From: Alphaproteobacteria bacterium
GTDB taxonomy: Bacteria > Pseudomonadota > Alphaproteobacteria > Ferrovibrionales > Ferrovibrionaceae
Reading direction: 5' to 3'
Length of the DNA stretch: 40,368 nt
NCBI GenBank assembly: GCA_018336035.1
Contig: JAGXRD010000018.1
Coordinates: 1 to 40,368, forward strand
The notes under the pieces were generated by a model. The model was not told the origin of the DNA. It saw only the letters and a program-made list of their open reading frames with translations, and did not search any database. A program made the translations under genes and the position numbers. Shown piece by piece: positions 1 to 8,605 of this stretch (position 1 is its first letter; every line of letters begins with the position of its first letter).

Positions 1-62
1 CCGATCCCGGCGGTGAGGACGGCAATCGGCAGGTCGAAGGCGGGTTTGGGTCGCGCAGGCAT
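1..62 (-). CDS. 5' end of a leftward gene under a Zur box (partial)
   Basis: Only the first 20 codons and part of the 21st lie in the window. They read MPARPKPAFDLPIAVLTAGI from an ATG at 62-60. The start codon overlaps the Zur palindrome at 61-77, and no Shine-Dalgarno motif precedes it. Upstream ATGs in the same direction meet stops within a few codons, so the mRNA may be leaderless. A Zur-repressed gene normally serves zinc uptake, zinc chaperoning or a zinc-free backup enzyme. The string PIAVLTAGIG loosely recalls the N-terminal P-loop approach of CobW/COG0523 GTPases (VLTGFLG), but the P-loop itself is beyond the edge. The product is therefore left unnamed. Confidence 0.5.
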   Translation of the reverse strand, partial: MPARPKPAFDLPIAVLTAGI

Positions 63-77
63 GTTATTTTATAACAT
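61..77. promoter_or_regulatory. Zur box (zinc-responsive operator)
   Basis: The 17-bp sequence ATGTTATTTTATAACAT is a perfect palindrome of two 7-bp arms around TTT. It fits the proteobacterial Zur operator core GTTATNNNATAAC. It overlaps the start codon of the leftward partial gene and lies 118 bp upstream of the rightward penicillin-binding protein, so the leftward gene is the likely target. Zinc control is inferred from the motif alone. Confidence 0.75.
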
Positions 78-194
78 AAGTCATTCACCTGCCGTCAACC
101 CGCCATGCCCTAAACCGGTCACATTCGGCTGCCAAACCCGCCGCATTGGCCGACCGGGCCGGAATTTTTTGTCTAAACCTGAGTTTGTACCGCC

Positions 195-2315
195 ATGGCC
201 CGTCCGCCACGCCGCAGCACCGCCCCCAAAAAGTCCACCTCGTCCCGCAACAAGGGGGCGAAAAGCGGCTGGCTGAAACGCCTGTTCCCGGTCTCCCGCT
301 CGGGCAGCCTGCTCGGCCGCATCGGGGCCTTCGCGGCCGTGATGGCGATCTGGAGCGCCGTGGTGCTGGGCGGCCTGTTCGCCTGGTATGCCTATGACCT
401 GCCGGATTTCGACGAGCTGTATATCGTCGAGCGCAAAAGCTCGGTGACGCTGAAGGCCGCCGACGGCATGGTGCTGGCCACCTATGGCGACCTCTATGGC
501 GAATGGCAGCCGCTGAAGTCGCTTCCGCCGCAGCTGCCGCAGGCGCTGATTGCCACCGAAGACCGCCGCTTCTATTCGCATTTCGGCATTGACCCGATGG
601 GCCTGGCGCGCGCGGCCTATGCCAATGCGCGCGCCGGCCGCACCGTGCAGGGCGGCTCGACCTTGACGCAGCAGCTGGCGAAGAACGTCTTCCTCAGCCC
701 GAACCGCACGCTGAAACGTAAAGTCCAGGAACTGATGCTCGCCTTCCGGCTCGAGCACAAGTTCAGCAAGGACCAGATTCTCGAGATGTATCTCAACCGC
801 GTCTATTTCGGCGCGGGCGCCTATGGTGTTGAGGCCGCGGCGCAGCGCTTCTTCGACAAGCCGGCGGCGAAACTGTCGCTGGGTGAAAGCGCCATGCTGG
901 TCGGCCTGCTGAAGGCACCGTCGAAACTGGCGCCGACCGGCAATATCAAATCGGCGCAGAGCCGCGCCGCGCAGGTGCTGCGCAACATGGCCGATGCTGG
1001 CTATATCACGCCGGAAACCGCCGAAGCCGCGATTGCCAAGCCGACGCAGCTGGCGCGCTCGCGCCTGCCGCTGCCCAATGCGCGCTACTTCGCCGACTGG
1101 GCTGTGGAAGAGGTCTATCAGCTGGTCGGCCGCGACCATAACGACCTCACCGTCTACACCACGCTGGACAGCCGCCTGCAGGGCACCGCCGAACGCGCGG
1201 TCGATACCGTGCTGGACCGCGAAGGCGAGAAACAGGATGTCGGCCAGGGCGCCCTGGTGTCGCTGGCACCCGATGGCGCGGTGCGCGCCATGGTGGGCGG
1301 CCGCGATTATGTCGACAGCAGCTTCAACCGCGCCACGCAGGCACGCCGCCAGCCCGGCTCCGCCTTCAAGCCGATCGTCTTCCTGACCGCGCTGGAACAG
1401 GGCATCCGGCCCGATGATCAGTTCGTTGACGGACCAATCGAGGTGAGCGGCTGGAAGCCGCGTAATTATGACGGCCAGTATCATGGCGGCATGACGCTCC
1501 GCGAGGCGGCCGCGCGCTCGATCAACACCATCGCCGTGCAGGTGGATGAAAAGGTCGGCCGCGACAAGGTGATCGAGACCGCGCGGCGCCTGGGGATAAC
1601 TAGTGATCTCAAACCGCATCCCTCGCTGGCGCTTGGCGCCTTCGAGGTCGGTGTGCTTGAATTGACCGCTGCCTATGCCGCTTTCGTGAATGGCGGCTAC
1701 GCAGTACAGCCTTACGGGGTGATCGAGATCCGCGATGCACAGAACAATGTGCTGTACCGTCGCCAGAACGGGGGAGCTTACGCGCATATGATCGGCGGCG
1801 AAGCGCTGGGCGATCTCAACGACCTGCTGCGCGGCGTGGTCGAAACCGGTACCGGCCGGGCTGCCCGCATCGGTCGCCCTGCCGCCGGCAAGACCGGCAC
1901 GACCTCGGATTACCGCGATGCCTGGTTCGTCGGCTATACCCCCGACCTGGTCACCTCGGTCTGGGTCGGCAACGACGACAATTCGCCGACCAAGAAAGTC
2001 AGCGGCTCCGGCCTGCCCGCGCAGATCTGGAAAGGCTTCATGACCGAGGCGCTGAAGGGCCGCCCGGCCAGCGAGTTGCCGCAGGCGCCGCGCCAGGAGT
2101 TCAACCTGCCCTCGCTGTGGGATCGCATCGTCGGTTCTTTCGGTGGCAGTTCGCCGGCGCAGGCGCGCACGCCAACGGCCGTACCGCCGCCGCCGCGCAG
2201 CCATATCGAACCGGCCGCGCCGCCACCAAATACCTCGCCGAATGAGCCAGGCCAGCGGCAATCCGCCGAGCCGCCGTTGATGTGGCAGGTCGGTCCGCAG
2301 CCGGTACGTCAGTGA
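195..2315 (+). CDS. PBP1A-family bifunctional transglycosylase/transpeptidase
   Basis: A class A penicillin-binding protein of 706 aa. It polymerises lipid II into glycan strands and cross-links the stem peptides in the periplasm. A basic cytoplasmic tail (about 1-40) precedes a membrane anchor at about 42-66. The GT51 domain follows, with the catalytic Glu122 in TEDRRFY, GGSTLTQQ at 153-160 and a downstream EMYLNRVYFG block. The penicillin-binding domain has the active-site Ser389 (SAFK, Lys392), SIN at 442-444 and KTG at 566-568. The tail is Pro-rich. At 706 aa it is shorter than E. coli PBP1A (about 850 aa) and lacks an obvious OB insert, like the compact class A PBPs of many alphaproteobacteria. 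It starts at the ATG at 195; the Shine-Dalgarno is weak. The hydrolase follows after 10 nt, suggesting co-transcription. Confidence 0.95.
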   Translation: MARPPRRSTAPKKSTSSRNKGAKSGWLKRLFPVSRSGSLLGRIGAFAAVMAIWSAVVLGGLFAWYAYDLPDFDELYIVERKSSVTLKAADGMVLATYGDLYGEWQPLKSLPPQLPQALIATEDRRFYSHFGIDPMGLARAAYANARAGRTVQGGSTLTQQLAKNVFLSPNRTLKRKVQELMLAFRLEHKFSKDQILEMYLNRVYFGAGAYGVEAAAQRFFDKPAAKLSLGESAMLVGLLKAPSKLAPTGNIKSAQSRAAQVLRNMADAGYITPETAEAAIAKPTQLARSRLPLPNARYFADWAVEEVYQLVGRDHNDLTVYTTLDSRLQGTAERAVDTVLDREGEKQDVGQGALVSLAPDGAVRAMVGGRDYVDSSFNRATQARRQPGSAFKPIVFLTALEQGIRPDDQFVDGPIEVSGWKPRNYDGQYHGGMTLREAAARSINTIAVQVDEKVGRDKVIETARRLGITSDLKPHPSLALGAFEVGVLELTAAYAAFVNGGYAVQPYGVIEIRDAQNNVLYRRQNGGAYAHMIGGEALGDLNDLLRGVVETGTGRAARIGRPAAGKTGTTSDYRDAWFVGYTPDLVTSVWVGNDDNSPTKKVSGSGLPAQIWKGFMTEALKGRPASELPQAPRQEFNLPSLWDRIVGSFGGSSPAQARTPTAVPPPPRSHIEPAAPPPNTSPNEPGQRQSAEPPLMWQVGPQPVRQ

Positions 2316-2325
2316 CGGTGGCTCC

Positions 2326-3357
2326 GTGATCGCACTTCGACTTGCCTTCGCCGCACTCGCCCTGACATTCTGCATCGCGCAGGCACATGCAGAGGGCGTG
2401 GTGAACCAGCAGATCAGCTTCACCTCCCATGACGGCGCGGTGCTGGCCGGCACACTGACCATGCCGGGCGGCATGGTGGAGAAAGTGCCGGCACTGGTGC
2501 TGCTGCAGGGCAGCGGGCCGACCGATCGCGACAGCAACCAGCCGCCGGTGCTGCGCACGGATCTGCTGCGCCAGATCGCCGAAGGCCTGGCGCAGAAGGG
2601 CATCGCCACCCTGCGCTACGACAAGCGCGGCATGCATGCCAATGCCCCCGGCCTGCCCACCGATCCGAAGGACTATGCCGCCTATTTCGACTGGCAGCGT
2701 TTTGTCGATGATGCCTATGCCGCCTATGCCTTCCTGCGCGCACAGCCGAGCGTAGACCTGCACAAAACCGGCATCGCCGGCCATTCCGAGGGCGGCATGA
2801 TCGCACTCGACCTGGCCGCGCGCCTGCAGGACAGGGAAAAGCCGGCGATGCTGGTGCTGATGGCCACCGCAGGGCGACCGCTCGACGTGATCGTGCGCGA
2901 ACAGCTCGAACGTCAGCTCAGCGCGGTGAAGCCGGCGCAGAAGCGCGCCTTCCTGGCGGAGAATGACCGCGTGGTGCGCGAAATCCGCGACACCGGCAAG
3001 GTGCCGGAGAAGCTGCCGCAGGCGCTGAACGGACTATACCCCTTTTACAGCGGACCGTTCTGGCAGGCGCAGCTGAAGCTTGATCCGGCGGAACTGGCGC
3101 GACGCTATCCGGGCCCGGTGCTGCTGGTGCAGGGCGAAGCCGATATCCAGATTTCGGCCGATCGCGATGCCACGGCGCTGGACAATGCCCTGAAACGCCG
3201 GGCCGAGGACGACCACACGCTGATCCTGCTGCCACGCACCAGCCATGCGTTGAAGGTGCTGCAAAACGACAAGGATCCAGGTTTCGAGGGCGAGATCGAT
3301 CCTGCGCTCATCGAACGCATGGCAACCTGGCTGCTGAGCAAAACCGTCAAGCCCTGA
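2326..3357 (+). CDS. Secreted alpha/beta hydrolase
   Basis: 343 aa, starting at GTG 2326, 10 nt after the PBP stop. A cleavable signal peptide (residues 1-22, ending AQAHA) predicts export to the periplasm. The fold is that of serine hydrolases of the COG1073 type. LLQGSGPTDRDS at about 59-70 supplies the oxyanion region, GHSEGG carries the nucleophile Ser154, and the probable acid and base are Asp273 (QGEAD) and His307 (TSHAL). Substrate is unknown; related proteins are esterases, acyl-peptide hydrolases or dienelactone-hydrolase-like enzymes. Its position behind a PBP hints at envelope work, but this is only context. Its last 11 bp overlap the convergent efflux gene. Confidence 0.85.
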   Translation: MIALRLAFAALALTFCIAQAHAEGVVNQQISFTSHDGAVLAGTLTMPGGMVEKVPALVLLQGSGPTDRDSNQPPVLRTDLLRQIAEGLAQKGIATLRYDKRGMHANAPGLPTDPKDYAAYFDWQRFVDDAYAAYAFLRAQPSVDLHKTGIAGHSEGGMIALDLAARLQDREKPAMLVLMATAGRPLDVIVREQLERQLSAVKPAQKRAFLAENDRVVREIRDTGKVPEKLPQALNGLYPFYSGPFWQAQLKLDPAELARRYPGPVLLVQGEADIQISADRDATALDNALKRRAEDDHTLILLPRTSHALKVLQNDKDPGFEGEIDPALIERMATWLLSKTVKP

Positions 3358-4567
3358 CGCGACGCACGATCAGCAGGTAGCTCAGCAGCGTTGCCAGGCC
3401 CATGACGGCAAGCGCAAGGCTGAGTGGCAGAGCCGTCTCGTTCAGCGCGTGCCCCACGGCGATACCGCCCACCGCCGCCAGTGCCATCTGCGTGAAGCCC
3501 ATCAGTGCCGCCGCCGAACCGGCCATCTGCGGAAACGGTTGCAGCGCGCCGGCCTGGCCCTGCGGCATGGTGAGGCCAACGCCCATGGCGAAGATCATCA
3601 TCGGACCGATCAGGCTGATCCAGTGCCACTGGGCCTGCAGCGCCCACATGGCAACCTGAAGCAGCGCCACCGCCATGCCGCCCGCCGCGCAGGCCGACAC
3701 GCCGATCAGCAGCATGCGGTCGACGCCGAGCCGGCGCGTCAGTCGCACACCGAGAAAGCCGCCGCAGATATAGCCGATCACGATCAGCATGAAGCAGTAG
3801 CCGAACACATATTCATCGACGCCGAACACGCTGCGTAGCGTGAATGACGAACCGGAGATGAAGGCAAACAGCCCGCCATAGGCGAAGGCGACGCAGAGTG
3901 CATAACCGCGGAAGCCGCGATTGCGCAGCAGGATGCCGAAATTGCGCAACATCGGGCCGGCCCTGGTGGCCAGCGGATTGGGCTGCCGGTTGCTCTCGGG
4001 CAGGAAGGTCAGGACGCACATCCCGAGCACCAGGCCGGCCAGCGCCATGGCGAGGAAGTTGGACTGCCAGCCGAACCAGACATGCAGGTAGCCGCCGATA
4101 ATCGGCGCCACTGCCGGCGTCAGGCCCAGCACCATCGCCATGATGGAGAGCGCATGGGCCGCGGCCGCACCTTCATAGAGATCGCGTGCGATGGCACGGC
4201 CGAGCACCACGCCGGCGCAGGCCCCGAGCGCCTGGACGAAGCGCCACAGGATCAGCCATTCGATGCTGCCGGCAAAAGCGCAGCCGATTGAGGCCAGCGT
4301 GAACAGCAGGATGCCCGACAGCAGCACCGGACGCCGGCCGAAGCGATCCGACAGCGGACCGTAGATCAGCTGCATCACGGCGAAGCCGGCCATGAAAGCA
4401 CTGAGTGTGAGCTGCACAGTGGCCATGTCGCTGCCATACAGCGTCACCAGGGCCGGTAGCGACGGCAGATACATGTCGGTGCTGAGCGGACCCAGCGCGG
4501 TGGCGCAGCCGAGCAGGATCACCAGCGCGGTGGAGTCGCGCGCCAGCGGCCGCTGAGGATTTTTCAT
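3347..4567 (-). CDS. MFS multidrug efflux transporter, Bcr/CflA family
   Basis: 406 aa with about 12 hydrophobic segments. Two features point to the DHA1 Bcr/CflA subfamily, proton-driven exporters of bicyclomycin, chloramphenicol and other small molecules. One is PLSTDMYLPSLPAL in the first helix. The other is the MFS motif A YGPLSDRFGRRPV in the first cytoplasmic loop. The substrate cannot be predicted. The ATG at 4567 lies 6 nt after the stop of the metallopeptidase gene, so the two are probably one leftward transcript. The 3' end overlaps the convergent hydrolase gene by 11 bp. Confidence 0.9.
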   Translation of the reverse strand: MKNPQRPLARDSTALVILLGCATALGPLSTDMYLPSLPALVTLYGSDMATVQLTLSAFMAGFAVMQLIYGPLSDRFGRRPVLLSGILLFTLASIGCAFAGSIEWLILWRFVQALGACAGVVLGRAIARDLYEGAAAAHALSIMAMVLGLTPAVAPIIGGYLHVWFGWQSNFLAMALAGLVLGMCVLTFLPESNRQPNPLATRAGPMLRNFGILLRNRGFRGYALCVAFAYGGLFAFISGSSFTLRSVFGVDEYVFGYCFMLIVIGYICGGFLGVRLTRRLGVDRMLLIGVSACAAGGMAVALLQVAMWALQAQWHWISLIGPMMIFAMGVGLTMPQGQAGALQPFPQMAGSAAALMGFTQMALAAVGGIAVGHALNETALPLSLALAVMGLATLLSYLLIVRRVRA

Positions 4568-4573
4568 GGTGGC

Positions 4574-5311
4574 TCAGCCGTGCAGATGCAGGGCCGCGCC
4601 GTGGCGGCGCAGCCAGGCGCGGGCCGTCCGCAGGTCCTGCTCGCTGCCCAGCAGGCGCGCGCAAAGCGACCAGAAGGACGCGCTGTGGTCCATATGCTTG
4701 AGATGCGCCACTTCATGCGCCACCAGATAGCGCCCGATGGCCGGCGGCGCCAGCAGCAGACGCCAGGAGAAGGACAGGTTGCCGTGTGCAGAGCAACTGC
4801 CCCAGCGGCTCTGGGTGTCGCGCACGGTGACGCGCTTGACCTCCACCCCGATGCTGGCCGCCATTTCGCGCGCCATGGCGGCGAATTCCTCGCGCGCCCG
4901 GCGCTTGAGCCAGTCGCGCAGCCGGCGCGGCAGATGCTCGCTGCGCCCGGTCACATGGATTTCATCCTGCTCCATCCAGACCCCGCCACGCCCCGACGGA
5001 CGATGCCGGATGATGTGCGGCGCACCATAGAGCGGGAGAATCGCCCCATCCTGCCAAGGCTGGCTTTCCGGCCTTTCTTCCTGCCGGGCCAGAATCCAGT
5101 CGACCTGCTCCGTGACGAATTGCTGACCGGATTTCAGGCTGGCCCGAGTCGGCAGCACCAGGATCACCGCACCGTCCCTCGGCATCACACGCAGCAGCAT
5201 ACGCCGTGCCCGGGAATCACGCTTCACGAGAAAGGGAAAGCTCTGCGCGCCAACTTTCAGGCTGTCGGGACCGATTTCCACAGCCGAGATGGCAGAATAA
5301 GGCTTGGTCAA
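4574..5311 (-). CDS. YgjP-like (DUF45) zinc metallopeptidase family protein
   Basis: A protein of the COG1451/DUF45 family (WLM-like clan). The N-terminal beta-rich half contains LVLPTRASLKSG. The C-terminal half carries the family signature WGSCS and the zinc motif HEVAHLKHMDH, in which the two His and Glu of HExxH are intact. The physiological substrate is unknown. The start is uncertain. An in-frame TTG at 5341 would give 255 aa, but it lacks a ribosome site and would put the Pho box of the divergent ugp operon inside the gene. The TTG at 5311 (245 aa) has an AAGGGGCGGG tract just upstream and is preferred. It is probably transcribed with the downstream efflux gene. Confidence 0.85.
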   Translation of the reverse strand: MTKPYSAISAVEIGPDSLKVGAQSFPFLVKRDSRARRMLLRVMPRDGAVILVLPTRASLKSGQQFVTEQVDWILARQEERPESQPWQDGAILPLYGAPHIIRHRPSGRGGVWMEQDEIHVTGRSEHLPRRLRDWLKRRAREEFAAMAREMAASIGVEVKRVTVRDTQSRWGSCSAHGNLSFSWRLLLAPPAIGRYLVAHEVAHLKHMDHSASFWSLCARLLGSEQDLRTARAWLRRHGAALHLHG

Positions 5312-5321
5312 TACCCGCCCC

Positions 5322-5339
5322 TTGTCATATAACCGTAAC
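5322..5339 (+). promoter_or_regulatory. Pho box upstream of ugpB
   Basis: TTGTCATATAACCGTAAC matches the PhoB consensus CTGTCATAWAWCTGTMAY at 16 of 18 positions, as two 7-bp repeats 11 bp apart. It lies 92 bp before the ugpB start codon. PhoB control of ugp genes under phosphate starvation is well established in E. coli and rhizobia. Control here is inferred from the motif and the gene identity. Confidence 0.75.
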
Positions 5340-5431
5340 AAATCTTACGTGCGATCGTCATCGTAGGAACCATAAAAACGTCGGCCACCCCCGACTCAGG
5401 GCGGATTTTCTTTAGCACCGGAGACTGAACA

Positions 5432-6784
5432 ATGAAATCGACAGGGAAACTCGCGCGCACCGCGCTCGCGCTGCTGGCTGGCACTGCCGTCGCCATCAGC
5501 GCCTCGGGCGCCTGGGCACAGGCAAAGGACAATCGCATCGAGCTGCAGTGGTGGCATGCGATGACCGGCGCGCTGAACGAGCGCGTCAACGAGATTGCCG
5601 AGGGTTTCAACAAGGGCCAGGACAAGTACAAGGTCGTTGCCGTCAACAAGGGCAGCTATCCTGAAACCCTGACCGCCGCCATGGCCGCCTTCCGCGCCGG
5701 CAAGGGCCCGCATATCGTGCAGGTCTTCGAAGTCGGCACCGGCACGATGATGGCCTCGCGCGCCGCGATCAAGCCGGTGCATGAACTGATGGCCCAGAAC
5801 GGCTACAAGTTCGACCCGGGCTCCTATATCAGCGCGGTGACGGGCTATTACAGCACTGCCGATGGCAAGATGCTGTCCTATCCGTTCAATTCCTCCACTC
5901 CGGTGATGTATTACAACAAGGATGCCTTCGAGAAGGCCGGCCTTGACCCGAACAAGCCGCCGAAGACCTGGCAGGAATTCGACCCGATCCTGAAGAAGCT
6001 GAAGGCTTCGGGCAGCACCTGCCCGTTCCAGAGCAACTGGCAGACCTGGGTGCAGCTGGAGAATTTCTCGGCGCTGCATAACGTGCCGTTTGCCAGCAAG
6101 TCGAACGGCTTCGATGGCTTTGACACCGAGCTGCAGTTCAACAGCCCGCTGCATGTGCGCCACATCACCCAGCTGCAGACCTGGATGAAGGAAGGCCTGA
6201 TGGTCTATGGCGGCCGCAAGAACGAGGCGAATGCCAAGTTCGTGTCGGGCGAATGCGCCATCCACATGGAAAGCTCGGCCGGTTACGCCACCTTTGCCCG
6301 CGGCGCCAAGTTCAAGTGGGGCATCTCGATGCTGCCGTACTACAGCGACGTGGCCGGCGCGCCGCAGAACTCGATCATCGGCGGCGCTTCGCTGTGGGTT
6401 CTGGCCAAGCACAAGACCGAAGAATACAAGGGCGTCGCCCAGTTCTTCGACTACCTGACCTCGACCGAGAATCAGGTCTGGTGGCACAAGGTGACCGGCT
6501 ACCTGCCGATCACCCCGATGTCGTATGAAGCCACCAAGCAGCAGGGCTTCTACGCCGCCAATCCGGGCACCGACACCTCGGTGCAGCAGATGATGTTGAA
6601 GACCCCGACCAACAATTCCAAGGGCCTGCGCCTGGGCAACTTCGTGCAGATCCGCGACGTGATGGACGAGGAGCTGGAAGCCGTCTGGTCGGGCAAGAAG
6701 TCGCCCAAGGAAGCTCTCGACACTGCCGTGGAGCGTGGCAATCGCCTGCTCCGCCAGTTCGAGCGCGACGCCAAGCGCTCCTGA
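5432..6784 (+). CDS. ugpB: sn-glycerol-3-phosphate ABC transporter, substrate-binding protein
   Basis: 450 aa periplasmic binding protein that captures sn-glycerol-3-phosphate, and in some species glycerophosphocholine, for the UgpAEC importer. Residues 1-30 form a signal peptide ending SGAWAQA. The mature protein opens with IELQWWHAMTGALNE and has family motifs including FEVGTGTMMAS, PVMYYNKDAF and SAGYATFARGAKF. Length and order of motifs match UgpB. A GGAG Shine-Dalgarno lies about 9 nt before the ATG at 5432. It heads ugpBAEC behind a Pho box. A hairpin after the stop codon probably keeps this gene expressed above the permease and ATPase genes, as is usual for binding proteins. Confidence 0.96.
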   Translation: MKSTGKLARTALALLAGTAVAISASGAWAQAKDNRIELQWWHAMTGALNERVNEIAEGFNKGQDKYKVVAVNKGSYPETLTAAMAAFRAGKGPHIVQVFEVGTGTMMASRAAIKPVHELMAQNGYKFDPGSYISAVTGYYSTADGKMLSYPFNSSTPVMYYNKDAFEKAGLDPNKPPKTWQEFDPILKKLKASGSTCPFQSNWQTWVQLENFSALHNVPFASKSNGFDGFDTELQFNSPLHVRHITQLQTWMKEGLMVYGGRKNEANAKFVSGECAIHMESSAGYATFARGAKFKWGISMLPYYSDVAGAPQNSIIGGASLWVLAKHKTEEYKGVAQFFDYLTSTENQVWWHKVTGYLPITPMSYEATKQQGFYAANPGTDTSVQQMMLKTPTNNSKGLRLGNFVQIRDVMDEELEAVWSGKKSPKEALDTAVERGNRLLRQFERDAKRS

Positions 6785-6810
6785 TAGGTTAATAAGTTCC
6801 ACTTAACGGA

Positions 6811-6845
6811 AGCCCGCACCTTGACTTTACAGGGTGCGGGCTTTT
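6811..6845 (+). terminator. Intercistronic terminator/attenuator between ugpB and ugpA
   Basis: AGCCCGCACC at 6811-6820 pairs perfectly with GGTGCGGGCT at 6833-6842 around a 12-nt loop, then TTTT. The form is that of an intrinsic terminator, inside an operon whose genes act together. Partial readthrough, or 3'-end protection of ugpB mRNA, would give more binding protein than permease. Confidence 0.75.
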
Positions 6846-6857
6846 CCTTGGCGCCCC

Positions 6858-7739
6858 ATGGAAAAACGAGTCGTCTTTCAAAATCGCTATCTGCCGTATC
6901 TGCTGATCGCTCCGCAGATCGCGATCACCATCATCTTCTTCTTCTGGCCGGCCAGCCAGGCGGTCGTGCAATCCGTGCTGCGCGAAGATGCCTTCGGCAC
7001 CCGCAGCTATTTCGTCGGCCTGGAGAACTTCATCGCCCTCTTCGAGGACGAATATTACCTGAACTCCTTCAAGATCACCGCGCTGTTCAGCACGCTGGTC
7101 ACCACGATCGGGCTGAGCCTCTCGCTGCTGCTCGCGGTCACCGCCGACCGTCTGGTGCGCGGCACAACCGCCTATAAAACCCTGCTGATCTGGCCCTATG
7201 CCGTAGCGCCCGCCGTGGCCGGTGCGCTCTGGGGCTTTGTCTTCCTGCCCGGTCCCGGCATCTTCGCCTGGCTGCTGCTGCAGGCCGGTGTCGACTGGAA
7301 TTTCCATCTGAATGGCGACCAGGCGATGTTCGTCGTCGTCGTGGCCGCGACCTGGAAGCAGATTTCCTACAACTTCCTGTTCTTCCTGGCCGGCCTGCAG
7401 TCGATCCCGAAATCGCTGATCGAAGCCGCCGCCATCGATGGCGCCGGCCCGATCCGCCGCTTCTGGACCGTGGTCTTCCCGCTGCTGTCGCCGACGCTGT
7501 TCTTCCTCGTCGTCGTCAACGTGGTCTATGCCTTCTTCGAGACCTTCGGCGTGATCCATTCGCTGACGCGCGGCGGCCCGGCCAAGTCGACCGAAATCCT
7601 GGTCTACAAGGTCTGGTATGACGGCTTCGAGGCACAGGACCTTGGCGGTTCGGCCGCCCAGTCGGTGATCCTGATGGTCATCGTGATCGCCCTCACCGTC
7701 GTGCAGTTCCGCTACATCGAGCGCAAGGTTCACTACTGA
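6858..7739 (+). CDS. ugpA: sn-glycerol-3-phosphate ABC transporter permease UgpA
   Basis: 293 aa inner-membrane permease with six predicted helices. The EAA loop [15 protein letters not shown], which docks onto the UgpC ATPase, lies about two thirds along. The ATG at 6858 ([16 protein letters not shown]) gives a length matching E. coli UgpA (295 aa). An in-frame GTG at 6834 would add 8 residues but lies in the hairpin's 3' arm and is rejected. No strong Shine-Dalgarno is visible. The stop overlaps the ugpE start by one base (TGATG), so translation is probably coupled. Confidence 0.95.
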   Translation: MEKRVVFQNRYLPYLLIAPQIAITIIFFFWPASQAVVQSVLREDAFGTRSYFVGLENFIALFEDEYYLNSFKITALFSTLVTTIGLSLSLLLAVTADRLVRGTTAYKTLLIWPYAVAPAVAGALWGFVFLPGPGIFAWLLLQAGVDWNFHLNGDQAMFVVVVAATWKQISYNFLFFLAGLQSIPKSLIEAAAIDGAGPIRRFWTVVFPLLSPTLFFLVVVNVVYAFFETFGVIHSLTRGGPAKSTEILVYKVWYDGFEAQDLGGSAAQSVILMVIVIALTVVQFRYIERKVHY

Positions 7740-8596
7740 TGATCGAGCGCCGCCCAGTCGCCAATGCCTTTGGCCACCTGATGCTGGTGGCGATGATCGT
7801 CATCGTCGCCTTCCCGATCTATCTGGCCGTCATTGCCGCATCCCACACCATCCAGGACGTCTCGCAGACGCCGATGCCGCTGCTGCCGGGTGCAGAGCTG
7901 CTGGAGAATACGGCGCGTGCCCTGTTCGACGGCCCGCAGCTGGTCGGCGTCAGCGGTTCCACGCCGGCCATCGTGCTAATGATGAACAGCCTGATCATGG
8001 CGATCTCGATCGCCGTGGGCAAAATCATCATCTCGCTGCTGTCGGCCTTCGCCATCGTCTACTTCCGCTTCCCGCTGAAGAATTTCTTCTTCTGGATGAT
8101 CTTCATCACCCTGATGCTGCCGGTCGAGGTACGCATCATCCCGACCTACAAGATCGTGGCCGATCTGGGCCTGCTGGATACCTATACCGGCCTGGTGCTG
8201 CCGCTGATCGCGTCTGCCACCGCCACCTTCCTGTTCCGCCAGTTCTTCATGACGGTGCCGGACGAGTTGGTGGAAGCCGCGCGCATCGATGGCGCCGGCC
8301 CGATGCGCTTCTTCTTCGACATTCTGGTGCCGCTGACGCGCACCAGCATCGCCGCCATGTTCGTGATCCAGTTCATCTATGGCTGGAACCAGTATCTCTG
8401 GCCGCTGCTGATCGCGTCCGACTACAAGTATCAAACCATCGTGCTGGCCATCGGCCGCCTGATCCGTGCGCCGGACGCCTTCTATGAATGGCCGGTGATC
8501 ATGGGCATGGCCGTGCTGGCCCTGCTGCCGCCGGTTCTGGTGGTGGTGCTGATGCAGCGCTGGTTCGTCAAAGGTCTCGTTGAAACGGAAAAGTGA
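7739..8596 (+). CDS. ugpE: sn-glycerol-3-phosphate ABC transporter permease UgpE
   Basis: 285 aa, the second membrane subunit of the importer, paired with UgpA. Six hydrophobic segments are visible. The EAA loop is EAARIDGAGPMRFFF at about 178-192, in a MalG-like half. Length equals the family norm (about 281 aa). Its ATG shares a base with the ugpA stop codon, and ugpC begins 9 nt after its stop. Confidence 0.95.
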   Translation: MIERRPVANAFGHLMLVAMIVIVAFPIYLAVIAASHTIQDVSQTPMPLLPGAELLENTARALFDGPQLVGVSGSTPAIVLMMNSLIMAISIAVGKIIISLLSAFAIVYFRFPLKNFFFWMIFITLMLPVEVRIIPTYKIVADLGLLDTYTGLVLPLIASATATFLFRQFFMTVPDELVEAARIDGAGPMRFFFDILVPLTRTSIAAMFVIQFIYGWNQYLWPLLIASDYKYQTIVLAIGRLIRAPDAFYEWPVIMGMAVLALLPPVLVVVLMQRWFVKGLVETEK

Positions 8597-8605
8597 GCGC
8601 CCCTC

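Noticed and set aside
81-2609. Long leftward open frame antisense to the penicillin-binding protein
   Set aside because: GC-rich third positions keep stops rare on the opposite strand. The translation is Arg/His/Gln-rich with no domain, whereas the plus-strand product has all PBP motifs.
6834-6857. GTG start for ugpA at 6834
   Set aside because: It lies in the 3' arm of the terminator hairpin. ATG 6858 gives the family length and the usual N-terminus.
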